Positions 35,128-45,676 of a stretch of DNA of 64,000 nt are shown here, piece after piece. Within the stretch, counting starts at the first letter, position 1; each line of letters starts with the position of its first letter. The notes under the pieces were generated by a model. That model had not been told where the DNA came from. It ran no database searches and saw only the letters and a list, made by a program, of their open reading frames with translations. Source of the stretch: Ganoderma boninense (lineage: Eukaryota; Basidiomycota; Agaricomycetes; Polyporales; Polyporaceae); assembly GCA_002900995.3 (NCBI GenBank), contig CM035311.1:3162001-3226000 (forward strand), in the 5' to 3' direction. The position numbers were made by a program, and so were the translations under genes.

Positions 35128-36123
35128 ACATAACTTACGTAGCAGTCAGAATAATGCCTCGCAAGGACTCTGAACGTCGGACTCGAAGTTGCTTCTCCTT
35201 TTTTGTTCCTCGCTTTCCTTGAGCTGTTGTCTTCTTCAATAGAGCTTCGACTCAGTATTTAGTGTATTATCGCGATGTATTAGCCTTTCATGGCATCTAC
35301 GTGTACTTTAGAATCTTAGTAGTAGAATGTAATGTGACAATTAGTGTAGAAGATATTGGAACGAAACGTGTCTGACGGGTTTACATACGGTGAATGTGTC
35401 GATCCGACTCCCCTCCTCCAAATTCCAACGGCATCTGTTTTTGAGTACTATGTGCTCGATTTAGGATTATGTCGCATGCTTTCTTGCCGCACTAAGTTTG
35501 AGAGTATAATGTAGACTATGTGGGTATGCACAAAGACGGGGGCTACAGTCCATTCCCGCGCCGACGGTGGTTAGGAAGTGTGTCTGGGACTGAACAACGA
35601 CTATTCCATTAACGACTACCCAATATCAATCCGAAGGATCCGTGCCCAATGACTACCCAGTCATGATAAACGTCAGTGAATCCCCCATTTCTACTAGTAC
35701 CATATGCGGTTGTTAGCTTATTGGCGGCCAACCACACACGTTCAAAAAGGTCGCGCCGTCAAGTTGGTGGGTGAATAGAGGCAGCACGCTCAGTCAATCA
35801 TCGATGGCACGGGTACAGAGAACTAACATACCTGTCGAGTCCGTGAACATCTCAGACCTTTTGGAGATCTACCGCGTGGATGGATTGACTCGACTGAATA
35901 TGAACAAAATGGCACATATCAAGCCGAAGAGTCTAGAGTCTGACCCACCCCATAGGGTACCCGGCGGCCCGGACACCAATTTAAAGCTCACACCACGACT
36001 TGAAGGAACATCGCAACCACTGTACATACACCGTATCTTGACACATGTACATGCATCACAGCCAACCCATTCCGAACACACCCGCGAAACCGCACAACCG
36101 CAAAACCCCGCATACACCCTACC
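35128..36123. other. Intergenic, converging 3' flanks
   Basis: Lies between the stops of the Zn2Cys6 gene and the minus-strand coiled-coil gene. AT-rich 3' UTR-like sequence up to about 35550. No supported gene. Confidence 0.55.
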
Positions 36124-38586
36124 CTACCCGACCCTACCCCCATACCCTATCCCATACCCCGCCACGTGCACATCCCCAGGCTTAACCTTACCCACATCCG
36201 CACCCTCATCCTCCTCATCCTCCACGTCCTCCTCGTCCTCCTCGTCGTCGAGCGGGATGAACCGCTTCCCCTCGTCCCTCTGCCAAAAGAAAACGAAATC
36301 ACACGAACGTCAGCCAGCCGCATCGCCCACTCTCCCGTCTCCCGCACGTCAAATTCCAAGTGTCAGTCAGCGCCACGCACCAGACGAAGACACTGATCCT
36401 CATCCAGCATCGCCATCGCCCGCCGATCCCGCAGGCTCATCGGCTTCCCCGCACTCGACGGCAGCGGCGGCGGCGCGACGCTCCTCGCGTCCGCGGGCAG
36501 GCGCGGCGTCCTCGGCGTAGCAGCCCCACCGGCACCCACACCCACACCGATCGACACTGGCGGCGGCAGGCCCGCACGGGACACACGCGCCGCCGCATCT
36601 CCTTTCCCATTCCCGTTCCCATTCCCGTCCCCGCTGGCGTTGCCGGTCCCGTTACCGCTACCATTGTCGTTCCTGTTACGAGCGTCGTGCACCGCCACAC
36701 CCCGAGAAGCAGAAGCAGAAGCAGCGAGGCCGGGCGTATGCGGGCGTGCACGGCTCAGCTGAGCCTCCCCGCGGGTCCTCGAAGATCGCCGCGGGTGTCC
36801 GGGTGCCTCCTCGAGAGCTACGGAATGCCGTAAGGACGAGGATGAGGACGTGGTGCTGCGATGCAGGGCAGGGCGCACTTGCGGTTGCGGGGTGGCCGTC
36901 GCGGTCCTGTTGAGCCCTAGAGGGTGCGCCAGAAGGGGCAATTTGAAGGCACCAGGCGTGATGGGTGCGGTGGCGTATATTATGGGCGGAGGGGTGCGCG
37001 TGTGCGTCGACGAGCCCTCGGGGGCAGCAGCAGCGGCAGCAAGGGTCTGCACCCGTGCTGGTGGTCGCGCGCGTGCTTGGGCGGTATTACTATTAATACT
37101 AGAGTGTGGAGAGAATGCTAGGCTGGGTGCTCCCAAGCCAGGATTAGTACTAGGACTGGGACGAGCAAGCAGCGTAGATCGAGGATTGCGGGGCTGTTGG
37201 TGTCTGGGAACCGAGGATGAGTACACGACGGAGGCCGATGTGCCCGGGTTCAGCGAAGCTTTAGCCTGAGGGGTACGAGGGTCGAGGTCGGCCAGAGGTG
37301 TTCGGGCAGGCCGGGTGGAAGAGCGCACGGCAGCAGGCAGCAGCAAGAGATCCGGGGAGGCGTGACTACTCGAGCTTGGGGGTGCGGTGGTGGGGACAGT
37401 GACAGTGGGTGTATGTATGCGCCCCGGACCAGTCCCTGACGGGGGACGTGGAGAACGCGCGGGAGAAGCAGCGTGGCCAGGAGGGTCGCCCAAGCGTCGT
37501 CGTTTCTTGCTGGCGGAAGGAGACGCTGCAGGGTCGCTGGAGCTCGTGTCGCTAGGAGAACTAGATCGAGGACGCTTCTGAGATGCAGATCGAGAGCGGG
37601 CATGTGCCCGAGGCAGACAAACACCAAGAGATCCAGCCGAGACGGGAGTCGAGATGCGCCGCTGCAGACCAGATACGGGATCCTGGGCATGAGACCGCAG
37701 CTCGAGTGAACCCTTCTCGCCCTGATCTTGCCGAAGGAAGGACTGAAGCTGGTTTCCTAGGGTTTCGGAGGACTCTCTAACAAGGCCCTCCAAGCCCGAG
37801 ATCCAGCGTTGGACATCGCTTTTTGAGTCCGTGATAACGTCTTTGACGTGATTTCGGGCGTTTTCTATGTGGAGCGGTACAGCCTGTAGGAGGGGCAAGA
37901 GGGGCAAGAGGCCAGTGAGGATTTGTCCTTGCTGGTCTTGGAGATTCTGCAGTGCTTGGGACTGGGTTTGGCCCACCTAAGGGCAGGCGGAGGCAAGCGG
38001 TAAGGACGAAGGCATATAGACGTAAGGAGACGAACCATGCTAAGCACATCCACTTTTTTGTCCAACGCCTCCATGCGCTTCCCCAATCCCTCGACAACCC
38101 TCAGAACGTCACGGAGCTCTGACGACTGTGCGGGGGTGCCCATGGACTTTTGAAGCTCGGTCTGGCAGCGGTTCGCTGCGAAACATCATGCCGCCGATGT
38201 TGGATGGGACGCCAGATTGCATTTGACGCACCTAGTCCGATCATCCGCTCGACCAGCTGCTCGTGGTCGCCCTGATACAACTTCTGTACCGCGACCAGCT
38301 CTCGCTTCGCATCGGCGACTCCGGTGGTAAGTTGCGTAACGCGTTCCCCAAACTTCTCTAGATGCGCTTGCGTGTCGTGAAGAAGAATGCGAGTAGAAGC
38401 TCCAGCTTTGTCGAGCGGAGCGATGGAGGGCCCCGGGTTCTGCACATTATTGCTAGGCTCTGCCGGTTGCAGCTGAGTGATACCGGTATGGCGCGAGAGA
38501 TGTGCCCATAGACCGAAGGGTGGAGGGCGATGCCTGGGGTCTCGTTGTAAGGGATTGTGAGCAGGCAAGCCTCCAGAGGTCGTCAT
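36124..38586 (-). CDS. Large coiled-coil and low-complexity protein, unknown
   Basis: Exons 38586-38232, 38175-38036, 37976-36381 and 36279-36124 give 748 residues. Residues about 50-220 are helical and heptad-like (HDTQAHLEKFGERVTQLTTG, LRDVLRVVEGLGKRMEALDK, SQALQNLQDQQGQILTGLL). Residues about 270-690 are disordered and rich in Ser, Pro, Arg and Ala, with a KKRRR basic patch and a Gly/Asn/Asp dipeptide run. The end returns to conserved-looking sequence (SLRDRRAMAMLDEDQ, KRFIPLDDEEDEED, acidic). A nuclear chromatin or spindle role is possible from composition only; I do not recognise the family. ATG at 38586 is the first good start and lies about 100 bases from the divergent tRNA gene. Confidence 0.75.
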
Positions 38587-38686
38587 GGTCGACAGGGAAC
38601 TGGGTGGACATCGACGGCGCTGGGTGGGATTTGGCTTGCACACTTGACTTCTAATGTATAGGGCTCGGAAAACCGCTGACAGTAAC

Positions 38687-38768
38687 TCTCTGTTAGTATA
38701 TCGGTTAGTACACGCGCCTGTCATTCAGTTGGCCGCGCGAAAGCGGGGTTCGACTCCCCGACAGAGAG
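38687..38768 (+). tRNA. tRNA-Asp (GTC) with a short intron
   Basis: The acceptor arms TCTCTGT (38687-38693) and ACAGAGA (38761-38767) pair perfectly, with G as the discriminator. T arm GGGG-TTCGACT-CCCC. The anticodon stem CGCGC/GCGCG encloses C-T-GTC-A, followed by about ten extra bases (TTCAGTTGGC) at the usual intron position after base 37. Removing them leaves a standard 7-base loop with anticodon GTC and a mature length of about 72. A boxes and B boxes (T-arm GGTTCGACTCC) are present for Pol III. Confidence 0.9.
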
Positions 38769-38918
38769 CCTGCAGTATTTCTGCCACCTTTTTGGACACC
38801 AAGCTGGGAGAAGAGATTCATGCCATTGTCATGATGGATGGTTTGCAAGGTCATTGAAACATCGGAGACGCTATTGATACAACACGGCTACTAGAAACTA
38901 GACATCGCCCCTCCCTTG

Positions 38919-39761
38919 TCAAGCTCTACTTCCAGCAGACTCGGCAGTCTGAAGCGTCCACGATTGTAAATCATCTAATGGGATCTTGTCCCATTTCGCA
39001 AGGGTCTTGTGTCTATTGTGAGCATTCACAAACGATCGCAACATTCTTGGAGCGCACCTTGTCTAAAACGTCGAGAAGCCTTGCGGCTTCCCGATCAGCC
39101 TCCTCCGTACCGCGCACATTCTGGCGCATCTGGGATTCTAGCTCCGAATTCTCTTCAGTGAGCTAAACCCACGCGCCGATTAGCAACGCGGGAGACGCGA
39201 GTAAACGTTTAGAGTAATACCAGGCCCAATTCAGCTCGCAAGCGATCGCGTTCCTGCTCGAGGAGGGGGATCGTTCGCGCCCTGACGGCTGCGCGCGGCT
39301 GCAGATCCTCGCGCCAAACGTCCTTGCTGTCGTAGTCTGCCTGCTTCCTCGCGCGTGCAGCGGTCACTACGGCGTGGAGGTTGTCAAGGTTCTCCTTCAC
39401 GTTGTACTTCTTGAACAACTCCTCGCAGTTCTCCTGCTCGCCCCACGGTAAGTACGGGCAAGTGGCGCGTAGACGTAAATATTGACATGCGCACCGTGAT
39501 AGACGATTCCAGACGGCCGGAGACGAGGTTGAATATGGTCGCCGCGTTCTCAGGCTGTTCGTCGCACCAGAGGGAGAAACACTCGGCAAAGTCCTCATAA
39601 CTGGCGGTTGGACGGCGGTCAGCAGTGGCGCTGCGGACCACCCACAAATAAGAGAGGACTCACGTCCACTTGTGTGCCGACCGCTGTATGGCGAGCTGGA
39701 GGGCGGAGTGGAAGTAGGTCCATCTCTTGCTGCCTGCCTGTGTCGACGCGCTCGCGGCCAT
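38919..39761 (-). CDS. NNF1: NNF1/PMF1-type kinetochore subunit
   Basis: Component of the MIS12/MIND complex that links the inner kinetochore to NDC80. Exons 39761-39664, 39600-39495, 39433-39221, 39162-39058 and 39005-38919 give 202 residues, matching the usual ~200 of fungal NNF1. An Nnf1 domain covers about residues 15-110: RWTYFHSALQLAIQRSAHKW, YEDFAECFSLWCDEQPENA, NCEELFKKYNVKENLDNLH. A coiled coil follows (LLEQERDRLRAEL, LTEENSELESQMRQNV, ADREAARLLDVLDK), then a closing WDKIPLDDLQSW. Every intron is 47-64 bases. The start is set at 39761, where the family similarity begins; in-frame sequence upstream of it looks unlike this family. Confidence 0.8.
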
Positions 39762-40842
39762 GTTTGAATTTCGCGAGGTGGCCTTGTCCAACACGCGTTG
39801 TCGGAGTTTGAACGTCCCGTGCAGCGGGCGTCTAGACAGCCTTTTGGAGATAATGGGCGTCTGCTGGATGCGCGCGTTGAGTGGACGGTGGCGACCGGGC
39901 GCGAGCTCGCTTCGCCTCTCCACATCGCCACGGCACCGACGGTCGCCAGGATCAACACAACGAAAATCTGGGACAATGGAGTTTTGCGTTCTCGGGTTTC
40001 ATGTCACGACACGTAATCATCCGACTGAGGCCTCGCCTCGAAACAGGTGCGTGCAGAATGCAACCTTCCCACTCTAACCCTCTGTAGACGTCGGTGGGTC
40101 CAAAGAACCTTTCTATATGAAAGCGGCCTCACGTCGGCCCCATTAACGACGCCTTGTTGTTTCCAATCGAAATCCGCCGTGAAACAAGTCTCACAACCTC
40201 GCAGTCGTTGTCCTTCGTATTCTCGGTCCACCTTCGTGTCATCCGGTATGTTGTCTTCCCCAGACGAGTAACTGATGTGCTAATCGTTACCAACCATCGC
40301 CGTTTGTATTATCAGTAGCTGTGTTGTTGTGCTATGCAGTGCCACCTTGACGCCATCCGGTATTCTTTCGCCAGCGGATCGCACTTCCGCATGTCCTCAC
40401 CTCGTGCATTCGAAGCTCTCCGATTCCAAGCCCGCAATGACAGAGGCCCCTTGCTGCTCCCCGCTGTCTGTTTGCGGAACTATTCGAAATTCTCTCCCGT
40501 CCAAACAAAGGAACCCGTCCCGTCCGTCGTTACCTTTTTGCTCTCTCTGTGCCTCTTGGTCTCTCCTGACACACCCGTCCCTGTACTCCCGCAAGCCATC
40601 TGAGCTGGACTTGACTCTTCTCACAACTTTACGCGGCAACGAATCATGATCTTTCTGTCAAAAAGACCCGCAATCTATCTCTCTGATTACCAACGTTGGA
40701 CGTTTAAGGCAAGAGTAATCTACTATGTGTTGACAATCCACATCCCTATCCTGCCAGCTCGGTCTAGCCTTCGCCCACAGCCATCTACGGAGTTACTCAA
40801 GGCTGACGCCACAGTGGTCTGTGCCCCGTCGAGATACCGCAG
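39762..40842. other. Divergent intergenic region
   Basis: Between the divergent NNF1 and LRR-like genes. Open frames are short and mixed; no gene supported. Confidence 0.55.
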
Positions 40843-40851
40843 TATATAAAT
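40843..40851 (+). promoter_or_regulatory. TATA box of the LRR-like gene
   Basis: TATATAAAT 139 bases before the ATG at 40982, a spacing close to that in the other TATA-type genes of the window. Confidence 0.6.
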
Positions 40852-40981
40852 GTGAGTCGCCTTCCTGCGCCTTCCTGCTCAGCAGTCCTACTCCTTCCGC
40901 ATTATCCCACCCACAGAAAATTTCTCTCTGCTCCCTGCGCACCGCTAACGATCCTCGACCACCCTGAACACCTGCTCGACG

Positions 40982-42779
40982 ATGCCTCCCACAATCTCAG
41001 GGCCTTACGGAAGTGGCGAGGCCGTGGCGGACGGGTTTCCCCATGCCGATCCCGCACCGCCCAGTGCACCATCCCAGGGGAGCCGGCTTCCCAATCTGTC
41101 CACCTCCACGTTGTTCCAGCCGCTGCCCCGGCTTGGCTCCCGCCCCTCCTCCCCGACGCCCTCTGTGCAGTACGTGGACCTCCCGACGCCGTGCTCCGCG
41201 TCCGAAATAACGTGCCACAGCCCCACGATAACCACGGCGAGGCCTGCAGCGACCGAGAACACGGTGCGTCTGACCCCCATCTTCGACCATCCCAACCGCC
41301 TGGCCCTCCGGATGGCCATCGTCTTCTGCGATCCAGCGCAGCTGTTCCTTCTACAGGGCCCTGACGGCCGGGAAGCTCGGGTGACGATGGGCGAGGTGCT
41401 CCGCCGGTACGGCGCCCAGATCGCGTCCATCGACTTCAACGCAACTGCGGTCCCGAACCCCAAAGACCCCGAGACCATGGCGTGCGCCATCGCCCTCCCG
41501 TTCTCCCCTGATGCACTGGCGTCCAAGGCATCGACGTGCCCCCACCTGTCCCCCCCAACGCCTCCCCGTCCTCTCCGCCCTCGAGGACCTGCGCATCACC
41601 ACCAGCCGCGCCCCGTCCATCTACATGCTCCTCCGCCTCCTGCAGCACACCCCGCTGCTGAAGGCCCTCGCCATCACGAACCACCGAGATCACCAGGCTG
41701 TCCTGCCAGATGATGTCGCGGCGCTCGCGGCGCCCACGCTGCCCTACCTCGACCGCGTCGCCATCGACGGCCTGCTCACGAACACCGTCGAGCAGCTGCT
41801 CGACAGGCTTCTCCCGTCCGTCATCGCGCACACGCCCCGCCCCGCCGTCTCCGTCCACTTCCGCACGCCCACCTTCCCGGCATTCAGCAACGCCGCCGTC
41901 ATGCGCGCGCTCTTCGCCACCGCCACGCACGCCAACCTCGCCTACCTCGCCCTCGCGCCCTCCAGCCCCTCTCCCCCAGAGAATGAAAAGCAGGACGCAG
42001 ACGCTGGAGCAGCGCATGCGGAGGCTCGCGACGGCGGCACCGAGTACCTCTTCAGCCTCTCCGACGGCACAGGGCGCGCGACGCTCGCCTGGCACTGGAC
42101 AGAGGCGCCGGGCGCGCGCCCGAGCCTCGCCCACATCGGACTCGCGGCGCACGCGCGCGCGCTCGCCCGCGTCCGCACCCTCTCCCTCGCGCTCTACGGC
42201 GTGCGCCCCGCCCCCGCGGACCTCCTCCCCGTCCTCCAGGCCTTCGCGGGGCTCGCGCGCGTCGAGCTCTGCGCGTCCTTCCCCCACTCCCAATCCCACG
42301 ATGGGCTGACGGAGCAGGGGACACAGGGGCAGGGAACGCAGGGAGCGCAGGGGACGTTCAGCGTGCGCGCGGCGCCGGTCGTGCGCAGGCTCGCGAGCGT
42401 CCCGGCGCTCTTCGCGCACGGGCTCGCGCGCTGGGTATCGGTGTCAGTATCGCCAGTGCAAGTGCCATCTGTCTCCGAGTCTTCTGGTATTCGTATCGAT
42501 CATCCCCAGTCCCAGCCCCAGCCCCATGCCCCGCGCGGGACCGGGTGTGGTTCTCAAGTAGCCGGTGGTGTGCCCCCTCCTGCTCCTGCTCCTGATTCTG
42601 GTTGTGGCGGCGGCGGCGGTTGTGTGTGCGACGCGTCGTCGGAACCCGATGCGGATGGGCGCCGCGGCCGGGGCGAATCGCGCCTCGCGCGGATGTGGTA
42701 CCGCCCTCTGTGGGCGGCGATGGTGCGGAAGCCCCAGCCCCAGGCCAAGACCAAGCTTCGGTCTTCCTACGATAATTGA
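40982..42779 (+). CDS. LRR/F-box-like protein, apparent frameshift
   Basis: Two overlapping open frames form one protein. Residues from 40982 to about 41540 read in the first frame (VRLTPIFDHPNRLALRMAIV, EVLRRYGAQIASIDF). From about 41540 to 42779 the second frame continues (LPVLSALEDLRITTS, YMLLRLLQHTPLLKALAITN, LPYLDRVAIDGLL, ALARVRTLSLALYG). The repeating L-x-L patterns are typical of agaricomycete leucine-rich, F-box-like genes, although no F-box is seen. The frames meet at a run of seven C (41550-41556); removing one C would join them, and no plausible intron does. It is either a homopolymer sequencing error or a recent disabling mutation. The joined protein would be about 600 residues, with a disordered C-terminus. 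Confidence 0.6.
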
Positions 42780-43948
42780 TTATTAGTTTGAACGCCGCGA
42801 TGTCGGATGTGGACATCTCGGTGCGGGTGGATGACTGATCGCGAGCAGTGGTTTGGGGCTCTCTGAGTCCGAGAGCTTCGTGCTCTGAATCTGCATCTGC
42901 ATCTGATGCATCATTTTTTACATGATACAATAACAGCTGTATGTACGTGTACTGTATTCCCAACTCAGCGGGCGGGGCTGGTGGCTGGTGGCGTGCTTTT
43001 GCGGGAAGTGTGGTTGGCGGGTGCGGCTGCTTCCGCTTCTGTGGTCGCGGCCACATGCAGCTTTCTGGCAGTATGTACGTTACAGAGTGCGTTCCGTCGC
43101 TTATATTTCCGTGTGATATTCTGATTTATCTACATCCACCGTTGTGGTGGTGGACCTGGACGGGTGGTGGACGGTGTACGTTATCGGTGTCATCCGTATG
43201 ACTATGTAGTGCCTTCGCTCATGTACACGTACTTTTCATGACCAAACGACAGTTCCGTTTTGCTCTATGCACCGAAGTTCCCTGTGGCGAAGTCACACGT
43301 CCACTGTATTGAGTGACGCTCGGCGAGTTCGAGCACCTGCAGGGCGGCACCAAAATATTAATCTTCTATAGCCAGCGGCGTCCAATAGCGCACACCCGGG
43401 CCCTAGGGTCGACATGATAGGATCGAAGGGCATACACGATACCAATACATGATATGCAATCTAGGCGAGCAACGACAACGACGATGTGCAACAGAGTCGA
43501 GTCCAGATGTCCACAAGAAGCGCGATATCCATACACTCCGAGAGCTGAAGAACCAGAACAGGAACAAGAACAGCACACCCGACCGCAAGCGAGACAAAAC
43601 GACAACTGGGGCCTGAGAGATGGGGCGATGCGTGCATACATACAGATGCAGACATGCAGATGCATAACGATCACTGGCGACGCGAGCCACCTCGGACATG
43701 ACTGGCGATGACGCAAGCAGCCCGAGGGCAGCGCGCGCCCCCGGCTGAATGGGCTGAGAACATAAGGACGGGGGAGCCGCGCCCTGAGAACGCTGGCGAG
43801 CAGGACAGGCAAACCACCTTCCCCAAGCAGGCGTGCCGCTGCGGCCGAGCCTCCCTCCCCCACGCAGATCTCCTCTCCTCTCTCTCAGACTCCTCCTCTC
43901 CGGCGGCCCGCAGCCGGCAACGCCTTGCGCCTTGCGCATGCCGCGCCG
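42780..43948. other. Intergenic, converging 3' flanks
   Basis: Between the stops of the LRR-like gene and the minus-strand velvet gene. Nothing recognised. Confidence 0.6.
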
Positions 43949-45676
43949 CTACCACAAGGAGTGCGTGCTGCCGTCCTCCTCCGTGCCCGTCGAGCACGAG
44001 TCGCCCCCGCCGCGCATGTCGCCCGCGTCGCCCGCGAGCCGCGACCACGCGAGCAAGGACACGGGCGAGCGCGCACGAGACGGCCCCGCCATGGGCCCCG
44101 CCTGCGACAGCGCGGAGCCGGAGGACGGCGACGCGTACGAGAACTCGGGGGAGGGGAAGCCCATGGCGTACGGGACGGGCACGCCGGGGCCTGCGGGGAG
44201 GCCGAAGGGCTTGCGCATGGACGAGGAGGCGACGCGGGCCGTGAGCGCGGCGTGCGGGGCGCTGCGCGGGGGGGACGAGCCCGTGTCTGAGTCGCCGCCC
44301 CCGCCGCGGGAGCTGCGCTTCACGCCGCGGCGCTCTTTCTGGCGGGAGTTCAGGCGGACGCCCGAGAGCGAGAGGCGCTGTTGCAATAAATTGGGGGTGG
44401 GGCGTGCGTTAGATTGGCACGACACTGCGGAATGGAAGCGAGAACGTGCGCGCGAAGGTGGACAAAAGAAGAGGAAGCTGAGGTGGAAGTGGAAGCTGAA
44501 AAATGGAACCTACCCTGGTAAGCTCGGTCGAGGCCTGGAGCCCCGGGAACGACTTGGTCGAGTAGACCTCGAAGGGGCCGCCAAAGCACTCGGCGAGGAT
44601 GCTCACGACGCCGTCGTCGCGGGTCTTGCTCTGTATGTTGAACGCGCGATACCTGAGGACGAAACGCCCCTCCTTCTTTACGGCAAGGTCCTGCGGATCG
44701 GTCGGAGAAGATTCAGCAAACGAGCAGCTGGCGCAGCCCCGCCGAATCCATGGGAGAGCCACGCACCGGAAACGCGAACATGGCCGCCTTTCGTCCACTG
44801 TACTCCACCAATGAACAGGGAACGACAGTCTCCCCTGACAGCAGCTCCGTGCATTTGTTTTCTTCTGAGTAGCGGGGATGCCCGAACGGGCTAGAAGATG
44901 AAGGGCCCATGTAAGGCTTTGTACGCATGTTCCAGGGGTCGTGGCCGCGATTCGTCGAGGGGTCAACAGTGCGGACATAGTCCGGACGAGGGGCAGAGCG
45001 GACATCATACGGCATGGAAGGCACCGCCGGGCCGTACACCATTCCCGACGACTCTGGGCTAGGGAACGGGTTGCGAGCAATGGGCGGAGACCACTGGGAG
45101 CCGTTCATGGGGTTGGGTATGCTCGGTTGGAATGGGTATTGTTGCCTTGTGGCGGGAGCGGGAGCAGAGTCGCTCACCTCCTGGAAGAGGTCGACGTGAC
45201 ACAGGAAGCCGAACGTGAGGAATTCGCTGTGGGCGGTCAAGGCCGGCTCACAATTAAAAGAACGGGCTGGAACCTTACTCGTATGTGTCGAACTCCCTGC
45301 CCCCCTGTTCCGCTGATCCCTGGCGCGTTATCTGATAGCACTTGACCTGCACAACGGGAGGCGGGTCGAGAGGCCGCTTGTCCTTGCGGCCGTATCTAGA
45401 CCCACAGCACGACCACGATCAGCACGGAGTCGAGAGACAGGGCCTTCGCGGGAGCAAGAGAAGAAGAGCAAGGTGCGTACTTGCGACCATGGTCGGCTTT
45501 CTGGAGTTCCTGGAGGGAGACGCGGACGGCGCGCCCTGCGAGGGGGCCAGATTCGAACGAGTGCCAGCCGCCGACTGTCGGGGCCGTTGCGCGATACTGG
45601 GGGTGGAGGAGGTAGTCAGGCCCCCAAGAGTCGGCGAGGGAAAGGGAGAGGGGCTCACGACGTTGTCCGTTTGCAT
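43949..45676 (-). CDS. velB: Velvet-domain regulator, VelB-like
   Basis: Fungal-specific transcriptional regulator of development and secondary metabolism; velvet proteins dimerise and bind DNA, and VelB enters the nucleus with VeA in ascomycetes. Exons 45676-45659, 45596-45481, 45395-45279, 45226-44767, 44690-44514, 44377-43949 give 438 residues. Velvet blocks: SFESGPLAGRAVRVSLQELQ and GRKDKRPLDPPPVVQ, FGFLCHVDLFQE, then LLSGETVVPCSLVEYSGRKA, DLAVKKEGRFVLRYRAFNI, LAECFGGPFEVYSTKSFPGL and ELTRRLSLSGVRLNSRQ. About 105 residues (about 101-205) interrupt the domain after LFQE, as in VelB. The C-terminus is disordered. The start uses an 18-nt first exon; it preserves frame and a good junction, but another start is possible. 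Confidence 0.85.

Noticed and set aside
36116..36180. CCCTACCC-type simple repeat that looks telomeric
   Set aside because: Irregular units that are largely explained as the coding end (GYGIGYGGRVG) and 3' flank of the minus-strand coiled-coil gene.
41436..42419. 327-codon open frame on the minus strand
   Set aside because: It lies opposite the LRR-like gene in GC-rich coding sequence, is very rich in Arg, Glu and Gly, and has no motif; it is a shadow of the plus-strand codon bias.
43833..44894. 353-codon open frame on the plus strand
   Set aside because: It runs opposite the velvet gene and crosses its intron and exon borders; the minus-strand velvet domain is unambiguous.
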